Source: Azomonas tarimensis (lineage in GTDB: Bacteria > Pseudomonadota > Gammaproteobacteria > Pseudomonadales > Pseudomonadaceae). Taken from it: a DNA stretch of 64,000 nucleotides. Below are positions 1-8,200 of the stretch, piece by piece. The translations under genes and the position numbers were made by a program. The notes beneath the pieces are model-generated. The model was not told where the DNA came from, did no database searches, and saw nothing but the letters and a program-made list of their open reading frames with translations. The stretch spans positions 310,001 to 374,000 of the forward strand of contig NZ_JBHRXZ010000022.1 in NCBI RefSeq assembly GCF_042648805.1, in the 5' to 3' direction. Positions within the stretch are counted from its first letter, which is position 1, and each line of letters starts with the position of its first letter.

Positions 1-548
1 TTGACCCGGATGCGCCGGGCGCCAAGTTCCAGCGCCAGCGAGCGGGTCAGGCCGACCACCGCGTGCTTGCTGGCGGCATAGGCGGAGAACGCAGGCATAC
101 CGACCAGTCCCCACATCGAGGACTGATTGATCACGCTGCTGCCGGCGGTCATGCAGGGCAGCAGGGCGCGGGTCAGGCGCATCATGGTCTCGACATTGTT
201 GGCCAGCAGGCTGCCCCAGCGGGCGTCGGCTTCGGCACCGTCATCGGCCAGCGGGGTGGGGTATTCCACCCCGGCGTTGTTGATCAGCACGTCCACGGTC
301 ACTCCGCGTTCGGCCAGCCCGAAGGCGTAGGCCTTCACCGCGGCGAAATCGGACAGATCCAGCGCTGTGGTGCGCAGCGGCACCTCGCCCAGTTCGGCGG
401 CCAGCGAGGCCAGCGCCTCGGCGTTCCGGTCGAGCAGTTCAAGGAAGGCCCCGGCCTCGGCAAACGCCTGGGCCAGGCCCCGGCCGATCCCGCCGGCGGC
501 GCCGGTGAGCACCACGCAGCGGCCGCGATAATCCAGCGCATCCCTCAT
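1..548 (-). CDS. SDR family oxidoreductase (3' end beyond window)
   Basis: NAD(P)-dependent short-chain dehydrogenase/reductase. The visible N-terminal 182 residues show the Rossmann cofactor motif TGAAGGIG near residue 16, the NNAG motif near residue 90 and the catalytic YxxxK as Y-AAS-K near residue 160. The start is the ATG at 548, two bases beyond the TGA of the desaturase (551-553), so translation is probably coupled. The C-terminal substrate loop lies outside the window, so the substrate cannot be guessed. It is the third gene behind the guanidine-I riboswitch at 2676-2766, after the transport binding protein and desaturase. The family call is firm. A role in oxidising the desaturase/hydroxylase product is inference from position only. 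Confidence 0.85.
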   Translation of the reverse strand, partial: MRDALDYRGRCVVLTGAAGGIGRGLAQAFAEAGAFLELLDRNAEALASLAAELGEVPLRTTALDLSDFAAVKAYAFGLAERGVTVDVLINNAGVEYPTPLADDGAEADARWGSLLANNVETMMRLTRALLPCMTAGSSVINQSSMWGLVGMPAFSAYAASKHAVVGLTRSLALELGARRIRV

Positions 549-550
549 GG

Positions 551-1576
551 TCACACCGCCGTCAGGAAGGAGACGCCCACGGCGCCATAGAAATGGTCGG
601 GCTGTCCCTGGACCACCACGCCGTAGTCGTCATCCAGCACCCGGCGCAGCCGGTGCTTGTGGAAGCTCGGTAGCAAGGCGCGCATCGGGATCACCTGGGC
701 ATAGGCGCTGCCGTAGAGCTTCGCGTGCAGCGCGGGCAGGCGGTACCAGGGTTCGGCGGGTTTCTCGTGATGGACGTTGTGGTAGCTGAAATTCAGCAGC
801 AGCAGATTCAGGGCTGGCCAGCGCAGCGAGACCACGTTGGTGAAAGTGTTCTGCTGCTCGTAGCGGCGATCGCGGAGCTTGTCGTCGGGCACCTTGCCCT
901 CGCCGAGGACGGCAAAGGCGTCATAGGTGTGCTGGTAGGCGTCGGCGAAGCGCAGCACCGTGAGCATGATCATCCAGGCCACGCCGTAGAGCAGCAGCGC
1001 CTTGAGCGAGAACCAGCCGAGCAGGGCGAACAGGAAAGCGCGCAGGCCGAACACGGCGGCCACCTGGCCGCGACGGACACGGTGCTTTTCATGGTCGGTG
1101 ATGAAGGGCATGAGGATCACGTAGAAGTGCATGATCAGCTCCACCGCCGGCACGTAGGCCCATTCCAGCATCAGCACGAGCTTCTGGAACCACACCGGGC
1201 GGGCCTTGAGGAAGGCCTTGGAATCGAAGGTGATGACGTCGGCGCGGTCGACGTGGTGGCGCATGTGCTTGTGGCGCAGGTCGGCGAACCGGGCATAGCA
1301 GCTGCCGCTCATCCAGCTGCAGACATTGCCGGCCCATTCGTTGTGCCTGGGTTTGCTGAAGATGCTGCCATGGGCGAACTCATGGATGAAGTAGGCGGCC
1401 ATGATCATGCCGTGGGCCAGGAGCAAGGTGCCCAGGGCGTTGAGCCAGGGGCTGGAGGCGAACAGCAGCGCCAGGCCGCCGAACCAGGCGGTCAGGGTGT
1501 AGGCCATGGCCAGGCTGTTGGGCAGCAGGCCATCGGCATAGCGGAACAGGGGTTTCTTTTTGGCAGCGATGGCCAT
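551..1576 (-). CDS. membrane fatty-acid desaturase/hydroxylase-like di-iron protein
   Basis: Integral-membrane non-heme di-iron oxygenase of the fatty acid desaturase superfamily, 341 residues. The three histidine boxes are visible: HEFAH at residues 65-69, HKHMRHH at 102-108 and HNVHHEKP near 268. Hydrophobic stretches at about 25-40, 45-63, 140-165 and 180-215 give the usual membrane topology. Start chosen at the ATG at 1576 because GGAGG lies six bases upstream; a TTG two codons earlier is the longer alternative. It follows the binding-protein gene by 48 bases and abuts the SDR, so all three probably share the riboswitch leader. The family also includes alkane and xylene monooxygenases, so the substrate need not be a fatty acid. 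Its placement suggests an N-alkylguanidine or related compound, but nothing in the sequence proves this. Confidence 0.85.
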   Translation of the reverse strand: MAIAAKKKPLFRYADGLLPNSLAMAYTLTAWFGGLALLFASSPWLNALGTLLLAHGMIMAAYFIHEFAHGSIFSKPRHNEWAGNVCSWMSGSCYARFADLRHKHMRHHVDRADVITFDSKAFLKARPVWFQKLVLMLEWAYVPAVELIMHFYVILMPFITDHEKHRVRRGQVAAVFGLRAFLFALLGWFSLKALLLYGVAWMIMLTVLRFADAYQHTYDAFAVLGEGKVPDDKLRDRRYEQQNTFTNVVSLRWPALNLLLLNFSYHNVHHEKPAEPWYRLPALHAKLYGSAYAQVIPMRALLPSFHKHRLRRVLDDDYGVVVQGQPDHFYGAVGVSFLTAV

Positions 1577-1624
1577 GAACAACCTCCGGTGAGGGCCGGC
1601 CTGGAGCCGGCGCCTCCTGGCGTA

Positions 1625-2626
1625 TTACTCGGAAAGGGCGTTGACGAACTGCGCGTCGTAGGTCGCGCCAAAATCGGGAACGCGCGGAATCTCACCGTTA
1701 TCCAGCAGCAGCTTGGCGATGATCGCGCCGCTGCCGTAGAACGAGTGGGTGTCGGCCGATTCGACGAAGCTCTGGCCCATCTCCGCCAGCGGGATGTTGT
1801 AGGCGCCGGCCATCTGCTCTTTCGCTTCCTCGGCGGAAACGCCGAGCACTTCGCCGACGATCTCGGCGGCCTTGTCCGGGTTGTCCTGCATGTACTGCAG
1901 GCCGTCCAGGTAGCCCTTCATCATCGCCTTGATGGCTTCAGGTTTCCTCGCGATCACCGCCTCGTCGAACACCAGCACGTCAGTGATCAGGCCGGGGGCG
2001 TCGCTGGAGGAGAACACCACCTTGAACTTGTCGCCGCCACCCATGGAAAGGATCTGCGACACGTTGGGCTCGTAGGTCACGCCCACCGGCAGGCCGCCGG
2101 ACGCCATGGCGCCGGGAATGCCTTCGGGGGTCATGTTGATCTCGGCGATGTCGGACTTGCTCATGCCGTTCTGCTGCAGGGCGTAGGCGAGCAGGAAATC
2201 GGATGGCGACAGCGGGTTGTAACCCACTTTCTTGCCCCTGAAGTCCTCGATCGAATTGATCGAGGCGTCCGCGACAATGGCGTCACCGCCGTTGGAGAAG
2301 TCGATGGGCATCACCACCCGATGCTTGAGGCCTCGGGCCACCGAGCTCACCACCTGGTCGTAGGTCAGCATGCCACCGTCCACCGAACGGCTGGCCATGG
2401 CGGTGGGGATGAGCGCCGGATCGTTGAAGAACTGCAGGTCCAGTTCGAGGCCGTGGGGCTTGAACAGGTCCAGCTTGTCGGCCACGTAGAAGGGTCCATA
2501 GCCCGCCCAGACGACGGTGGCGACCCTCATCTTCTCCACCGCCTGGGCGGCAACGGGCGCGAACACGGCGGCAGCGGCGAGGCCGGCGGCCATCAGGGAC
2601 TTGTTGAAGGAACGGAACAGCGTCAT
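1625..2626 (-). CDS. ABC transporter periplasmic substrate-binding protein (NMT1/THI5-SsuA type), probably for guanidine
   Basis: Periplasmic solute receptor of the nitrate/sulfonate/taurine-type ABC importers, 333 residues. It has a Sec signal peptide (basic N-terminus, hydrophobic core at 11-27, AQA cleavage after residue 29) followed by the NMT1-like fold with a typical opening, RVATVVWAGYGPFYVADKLDLF. TAGGAG stands eight bases before the ATG. It lies directly behind the guanidine-I riboswitch (2676-2766). No permease or ATPase adjoins it; the matching pair sits at 10718-12360 on the same strand behind a second riboswitch, so I infer that the three form one importer. Ligand identity (guanidine or a substituted guanidine) comes from the riboswitch context, not from recognisable binding residues. 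Confidence 0.85.
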   Translation of the reverse strand: MTLFRSFNKSLMAAGLAAAAVFAPVAAQAVEKMRVATVVWAGYGPFYVADKLDLFKPHGLELDLQFFNDPALIPTAMASRSVDGGMLTYDQVVSSVARGLKHRVVMPIDFSNGGDAIVADASINSIEDFRGKKVGYNPLSPSDFLLAYALQQNGMSKSDIAEINMTPEGIPGAMASGGLPVGVTYEPNVSQILSMGGGDKFKVVFSSSDAPGLITDVLVFDEAVIARKPEAIKAMMKGYLDGLQYMQDNPDKAAEIVGEVLGVSAEEAKEQMAGAYNIPLAEMGQSFVESADTHSFYGSGAIIAKLLLDNGEIPRVPDFGATYDAQFVNALSE

Positions 2627-2675
2627 GGCGGTGACTCCTACACGTTGGAATTTCGGGCACGGGATGACATCGCGT

Positions 2676-2766
2676 CTCCCGGGCTTTTATCCCGCCGTGT
2701 AGTTCCTTTCCATGGAACCGGAAAACTCTCGGACCAGCGCCTACTCCATGTAAGCCGGAACCCTAG
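2676..2766 (-). ncRNA. guanidine-I (ykkC) riboswitch
   Basis: On the minus strand the conserved ykkC/guanidine-I segments occur in order: CTAGGGTTCCGG, then GGTCCGAGAG, then ACACGGCGGGATAAAA followed by GCCCGGGAG. The stem between the first two segments and the stem before ACACGGCGG differ in sequence from the second copy at 12528-12615, as expected for paired but variable helices. The aptamer ends about 50 bases before the ATG of the binding-protein gene. I see no strong stem followed by a T run, so the output may act on translation or through a weak terminator. The class senses free guanidinium. Confidence 0.93.
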
Positions 2767-3028
2767 TTCGCCTCTGGTGTTGCTCCAGTGTGCCAAGCGT
2801 CATGAGCGCCTGTAGGCGACTCATCCCGTTTGCTTGAACTGAGCATCAAGCATGCCAAGCAGCCGGTAAAAATAGGATTATTCTTTAAAATCAGTATGTT
2901 GTGGAAAAATTTAAAGGTGCGGGACAGTCGCCATCAGGATTTTACCCGCCCCGCTTCAGGCCCAGGCGCCCGCCGCTTGTACCAGGATGGAGCATGCTGC
3001 CGCTTGCTGGTGCCTGAACGCGCGGCCT
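2767..3028. other. intergenic region, no gene seen
   Basis: AT-richer than its surroundings around 2865-2925. It holds the candidate sigma-54 promoter and presumably the upstream activator region for the operon leading to 2626; a single NtrC-like half site GGTGCG is at about 2917. No plausible coding frame was recognised. Confidence 0.5.
2842..2857 (-). promoter_or_regulatory. candidate sigma-54 promoter before riboswitch 1
   Basis: Minus strand reads TGGCATGCTTGATGCT: a -24 GG and a -12 GC separated by exactly ten bases, with TGGCA matching the consensus and ATGCT approximating TTGCW. A start about 12 bases downstream would put the riboswitch some 65 bases into the transcript. This is weaker than the equivalent site at 12675-12690. 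Confidence 0.45.
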
Positions 3029-3293
3029 CGTCGGGTTACACCTGCGGCTAACCTGGCTACGAAAGGTATGCCCGGCCCGTCGGATTACGCCTGCGGCTAA
3101 CCTGGCTACGAAAGGTATGCCCGGCCCGTCGGATTACGCCTGCGGCTAATCCGACCTACGAAAGGGTGCCCGATCCGTAGGTCGGATTAGCGAAGCGTAA
3201 TCCGACGCCCCCGCACCTCGTAGGTCGGATTAGCGAAGCGTAATCCGACGCCCCCCGCACCTCGTAGGTCGGATTAGCGAAGCGTAATCCGAC
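3029..3293. repeat. cluster of short tandem palindromic repeats
   Basis: Three 49-base direct repeats begin at 3029, 3078 and 3127 (core CGTCGGATTACGCCTGCGGC). They are followed by three copies of a 30-base unit in the opposite orientation at 3177-3206, 3220-3249 and 3264-3293 (core GTCGGATTAGCGAAGCGTAA), spaced 43-44 bases apart. Each 30-base unit is itself an imperfect palindrome (GTCGGATTA...TAATCCGAC). The array lies seven bases beyond the allophanate hydrolase stop and could protect the 3' end of that mRNA or act as a terminator. It resembles the dispersed GTCGGATTAGCG elements of pseudomonads. Confidence 0.9.
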
Positions 3294-3300
3294 AGAAGCC

Positions 3301-5106
3301 TTACCCGTTTCGCTGCTCCAGCCAGGCTTTCCAGCCGCCGAAGCGGGTAATGTCCTCGGCGCCTTCCAGGCCGTAGGCATCGCAAATGAAGCCGGTTTCC
3401 CAGCGCCCGTCTGCCAGTTCCACCTTGCCCAGGCCCAAGGGCGCGGGGATGCCGGTGAGGAAGGAGCCCAGTTCACTGCTTGGCAGCTCCCAGACTTCCA
3501 CGGCGATGGCCGCGCCATCCTCGGCCACACGGACCATGCCCGGGCGCAGCAGCGGGCCGCCGGCCAGTGCATAGAGCTTATAGGCCAGGCTGCTGGTAGT
3601 CGCCTCCAGCAGCCGGCCGCCGCGCTGCCTGAGCTGCCAGTTGAGCGGCAGGCCGTCCAGATGCGCGCCGCAGACCACCACGCGAGCCTTGTCGTTGCGC
3701 GCGGGGTTTTTCGGCGCCGGGGTGTTGATCGCATTGCCGCCGACGAGGGGAAGCTGGGTCTGGCGCTGCAGGGCATCGGCCAGGCTCAACAGGTATTGGT
3801 CGGTGAACACCCGGCCGAACAGGGTCACGCCCCAGGGCAGGCCGTTGCCCATGACGCCGGCCGGCAACGCCACCGCAGCGTAGTCCAGCATGTTCATGAA
3901 GTTGGTGTAGTAGCCGAGATCCGAATTGCGCTTGACCGGTTCGGCATGCAATTCGTCCAGGGTGACCGGGCGCGGGTAGGCGGGGGTCAGAACGCAATCC
4001 ACCTCGGCCATGATCCGGTCGCAGATGGCCTTGAGCTGCTGCAGGCGGTACTGGGCACGGAACAGCCCGACGGCGGTGGTGCCCGGTGCCTTTTCCAGCA
4101 CGGCGCGGATTACCGGGAGCACCGCCTCGGGGTTCTGCTCGATCAGCTCGCCGGCGACGCTGTAGCGCTCGGCCACCCATGGGCCCTCATAGAGCAGCCC
4201 CGCGGCTTCGAGGAAGGGCGAAAAGTCGATCTCCACCGGCTCGCCACCGACTGCCTTCAGCTGTTCGACCGTGGCGGCGAACAGCTCGGGGCTTTCCGGG
4301 CAGCCGAGGAACTCCAAGCCCTTCGGCACGCCGAAGCGGAAGGATTTCACCTGACCAAAGGCCGAGCCGTCGTTCCACAGCGGATTGGCGCGGCTGTACT
4401 CGTCCCTGGGGTCGAGTCTTGCCGTCAGCGCCAGCAACTGGCTCGCCTCGGCGGCGGTGGCGGTGAAATAAGTGATGCAGTCCAGGGTGCGACAGGCGGG
4501 AACCAGGCCGGCGGTGGAAATCAGTCCCTTGCTGGCTTTGAGCCCCACCAGGTTGTTCAGCGCGGCCGGTACGCGGCCGGAACCGGCAGTGTCGGTGCCC
4601 AGGGCGAAGCTGCACAGCCCCAGCGCCACGGCCAGCGAGGAACCGGCGCTGGAACCGCCGGAGGGGTAGTCTGGATGCACGCTGTTGCGGCACTCGCCAT
4701 AGGGTGAGCGGGTGCCGTTGAGGCCGGTGGCGAACTGGTCCAGGTTGGCCTTGCCCAGAGGCACCGCGCCCAGGGCGATCAGTTGCTCGACGAGGGTGGC
4801 ACTGGTGTCCGGGGTGTAGGCGAAGGCCGGGCAGGCGGCCGTGGTCGGGATGCCGGCGAGGTCGATGTTGTCCTTGATGGCGAAGGGGATGCCGTAGAGC
4901 GGCAGCTCATTTGCGGATTTGCCATCGAGTACGGCGAGGTACGGCTCGAGCTCGGCGGCGCTTAGCAGATGGATGAAGGCGTTGAACTCGCCGTTGAGTT
5001 CGGAGGCCTTTTCACGCAGGTCGAGAATCAGCCGGCGCGGGGTGGTGGTGCCTTCACCATAGGCGGCGCGCAGGGTGTCGAGGCGCAAGTCGAAAGTCGT
5101 GGTCAT
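3301..5106 (-). CDS. atzF: allophanate hydrolase
   Basis: Amidase-signature enzyme that hydrolyses allophanate to two ammonia and two CO2, the last step of guanidine or urea breakdown through carboxylation; cytoplasmic. The 601 residues fit the family: an N-terminal amidase domain to about residue 430 and the allophanate hydrolase C-terminal domain to the end. The Ser-cisSer-Lys triad is visible: Lys78 in FAIKDNID, Ser152/153 in SGGSSAGSS and the nucleophile Ser176 in TDTAGSGR. Start is the ATG at 5106; a GTGTCCTTGG-type spacer on the plus strand corresponds to a modest AAGGA site. It follows the carboxylase by 134 bases that contain an inverted repeat, and is the last gene of the riboswitch operon. 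Confidence 0.96.
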   Translation of the reverse strand: MTTTFDLRLDTLRAAYGEGTTTPRRLILDLREKASELNGEFNAFIHLLSAAELEPYLAVLDGKSANELPLYGIPFAIKDNIDLAGIPTTAACPAFAYTPDTSATLVEQLIALGAVPLGKANLDQFATGLNGTRSPYGECRNSVHPDYPSGGSSAGSSLAVALGLCSFALGTDTAGSGRVPAALNNLVGLKASKGLISTAGLVPACRTLDCITYFTATAAEASQLLALTARLDPRDEYSRANPLWNDGSAFGQVKSFRFGVPKGLEFLGCPESPELFAATVEQLKAVGGEPVEIDFSPFLEAAGLLYEGPWVAERYSVAGELIEQNPEAVLPVIRAVLEKAPGTTAVGLFRAQYRLQQLKAICDRIMAEVDCVLTPAYPRPVTLDELHAEPVKRNSDLGYYTNFMNMLDYAAVALPAGVMGNGLPWGVTLFGRVFTDQYLLSLADALQRQTQLPLVGGNAINTPAPKNPARNDKARVVVCGAHLDGLPLNWQLRQRGGRLLEATTSSLAYKLYALAGGPLLRPGMVRVAEDGAAIAVEVWELPSSELGSFLTGIPAPLGLGKVELADGRWETGFICDAYGLEGAEDITRFGGWKAWLEQRNG

Positions 5107-5150
5107 GGCGTGTCCTTGGTCTCTGGCCGGGCGTTCGGTCGCCCCGGCGT

Positions 5151-5245
5151 CGTAGGGTGGAAAACGGCGGAGCCTTTTCCACCGTAAGTGTTCGGACCGG
5201 CCCGGTGGGCCGGTTGGTGGATCGGTGAGGCGTGATCACCCTACG
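5151..5245. repeat. inverted-repeat element between carboxylase and allophanate hydrolase
   Basis: The ends CGTAGGGTG (5151-5159) and CACCCTACG (5237-5245) are inverted copies. Inside are a second dyad, GGTGGAAAA/TTTTCCACC (about 5157-5182), and a compact hairpin CCGGCCCGGTGGGCCGG (about 5197-5213). The element looks like a dispersed pseudomonad palindrome. Its right end supplies the TAG stop codon of the carboxylase gene. Confidence 0.7.
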
Positions 5246-8200
5246 CTTCCTCGATCACCACCACGCGCTGGCCGGCGCGCACGGGCGAGCCGGGTTGCAC
5301 GCGGACTTCCTTCACCACGCCGCCGACTGGCGCGGTCAAGGGGATTTCCATCTTCATGCTTTCGAGAATGACCAGTACGTCGCCGGCGCTGACCGTCTCG
5401 CCTTCGCTCACCGATACCTGCCAGAGATTGCCGGCGATATGGCTTTCGATGCCGTGCTGGCCATGCCCGAGCGGGGCGTCCTCGCCGAGATCGACGGTAA
5501 CTTCCTCGCTCTCGAAATGCGCCTGGCCGGATTCGATCCAGCGCTGGCGCTCGGCGTCGAAGGCCGCGCGCTGCTGGATGCGGAAGGCGTCGATGCCTTC
5601 GGCCTCGCTGGCCAGGAAGTCCTGATAGTCGGAAAGGCGCAGCTCGGTCTCTTCGATGCGCAGGGGATAACGCCCCAGCGGGAAGTCGCGGCGGATTTTC
5701 ATCAATTCATCCGCCGAGACCGGGTAGAAGCGGATCTGGTCGAAGAAGCGCAGCAGCCAGGGCTGCCCGCCGAACGCGTCGACCGCGCGGTAGCGGTTCC
5801 ACATCTGCAGGGTGCGGCCGACGAACTGGTAGCCGCCCGGGCCTTCCATGCCGTAGACGCACATGTAGGCGCCGCCGATGCCGACCGAGTTTTCGGCCGT
5901 CCAGGTCCGCGCCGGGTTGTACTTGGTGGTTACCAGACGGTGCCGCGGGTCCAGCGGGGTGGCCACCGGTGCGCCGAGGTAGACGTCGCCCAGGCCCATC
6001 ACCAGGTAGCTGGCCTCGAACACCGTGCGGTACACGGCGTCGAGGTTTTCCAGATCGTTGATGCGGCGGATGAACTCCAGGTTGCTCGGACACCAGGGGG
6101 CATCCTTGCGCACCGTGGTCATGTACTTCTCGATCGCCAGTTGGCAGGCCGGGTCGTCCCAGGACAGCGGCAGGTGGACGATGCGCGAGGGGACCTTGAG
6201 GTCCTGCGCGGCGCACACCGCGTCCCAGAGGCCGGCGACGCATTCGAGTAGGGTCGCCAGCGGCAGGGTTTCCGGCTGGTAGTGCACCTGCAGGGAGCGG
6301 ATGCCGGGTGTCAGATCGATCACCCCTGACTCGAACTGCGCCATGGCTACTGCGCTTGCCGATGCTGCGTCAAAACTCGACTCGGAATGCTCATTTGCCA
6401 CATGCAAGCTCCGCTTCCTCGCCGAGTTTTTCCTTGCCTCGCCTGCGCTCGCTACGCCCTGACCCAGTCCGAACGCTCTTTCCATAGCCTGCATCAGCGC
6501 GTGACCGCGGAAGCGCAGCACCAGGTCCAGTTCCGGCTGGCCGATTTCCAGCAAAAGGTGCGTGTCGCCGGAGAGACGGGCGACCAGACGGGTGTCGTCC
6601 TGGCCCAGGTCGAGCACGATAGGGGAGGTGAGAGCTGTAGGAGCGAGCTCGCTCGCGAACGATTCCGCTCCGGGGTTGACCGGTTCGCGAGCAAGGGCTA
6701 CGGCGCCGCCCTCGCTCCTACGGGCAAACGTGGTGCATTCCTCATCCAGCGCCTTCGCCAGCATCCGCGCAGTCGCCACATCCACCGGCACGAAGCGCAC
6801 CTTGTCGCCGGCCTTGAGCTGACCCAACTGCCAGAGGTCGGCCTCGATGATGGTCACCGGGCAGACGAAGCCGCCCAGGCTCGGGCCGTCCGGGCCGAGG
6901 ATCACCGGCATGTCGCCGGTGAAGTCCACCGCGCCGATGGCGTAGGGGTTGTCGTGGATGTTCGAGGGGTGCAGACCGGCCTCGCCGCCGCTCTCCCGGA
7001 CCCATTCGGGTTTCGGGCCGATCAGCCGCACGCCGGTGCGGCTGGAGTTGAAGTGCACTTCCCAGTCGGTGGCGAAGAAGGTCTCGATATAGCCTTCGGT
7101 GAAATATTCCGGCGCGCCGTGGGGGCCGTAGATCACCCGTAGCGTGCGAACCGCGGGCAGTTCACTGCACCGCTCGGCGGGCAGCGAGGCGCCCGTCGAG
7201 TCATCGGTCAGCGGGGCCAGGTGCAGCACGTCGCCAGCACGCAGGGCGCGGCCGGCGTGGCCGCCGAACTGGCCGAGGGTGAAGGTGCTCTTGCTGCCAA
7301 GGTAATTCGGCACCTGAATGCCGCCACGCACGCAGAGATAGCTGCGCGCACCGGCTCCGAAGAGGGTGCCGATGGTCAGGATGCTGCCGGCCTTGACCAG
7401 CAGTGCGGTGCACATTGGCTGTTCGACATCATCCAGCTTCAGCGGAAGCTCGGCACCAGTCACTGCCACCACCGCATCGGTGTTGAAGCGCAGGGTCGGC
7501 CCGCTCATGGTGATTTCCAGCCCCGCCGCATCGGCCGGGTTGCCCAGCAGGGCATTGCCCAGGCGCAGGGCGCGGTTGTCCATCGGGCCGGAGGGCGGCA
7601 CGCCGACCGCCCAGTAGCCCTGGCGGCCGGGGAAGTCTTGCACGGTGGTCTGGGTGCCGGCGCCGATGACCTCGAAAGTGGTCGCCCGATAAATCAGGCC
7701 TTCCAGGCAGCGGGTCCAGGGGTTGCCTTCGGCGAAGGGCGCATAGGCGAGGATTTGCCGCAGATAGTCGCGGTTGGTCTCCACGCCGTAGAGCAGCGAA
7801 TCGCCCAGGGCTTCATCCAGCGCCGTGCGGGCCGCCTCGCGCTCCGGTGCCCAGGTGATGACTTTGGCGATCATCGGGTCGAAATACGGCGGGATCTCGC
7901 AGCCCGCTTCCACCCAGGTGTCGATGCGCAGGGCCCGGCCGTCGGCTTCGGGGAAGGCCGCGGCGGTCAAGAGACCCGGGCTTGGCTGGAAGTCGCGACC
8001 CGGATCCTCGGCATACAGGCGCGCCTGGATCGCATGGCCGCTGGGCCTCAAACCCTTGGCCAGTTCGGCCAGTGGCGGCAGGTCGCCGGCGGCCAGCTCG
8101 ATCATCCAGCGCACCAGATCGACGCCCCAGACCTGTTCGGTGACGCCGTGCTCGACCTGCAGGCGGGTATTCACTTCGAGGAAATAGAAATGCTCGGCCT

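Noticed and set aside
2781..2796. TTGGCACACTGGAGCA on the minus strand as a sigma-54 promoter
   Set aside because: GG and GC are nine, not ten, bases apart; sigma-54 does not tolerate that spacing. The site at 2842-2857 has the right spacing.
725..2815. Long plus-strand open frame of 696 codons opposite the desaturase and binding-protein genes
   Set aside because: His- and Gly-rich shadow product typical of antisense frames in high-GC DNA; it also runs through the riboswitch.
3029..3293. CRISPR-like spacing of short repeats
   Set aside because: Units are palindromic in two orientations, the gaps are near-identical rather than unique spacers, and no cas genes are nearby.
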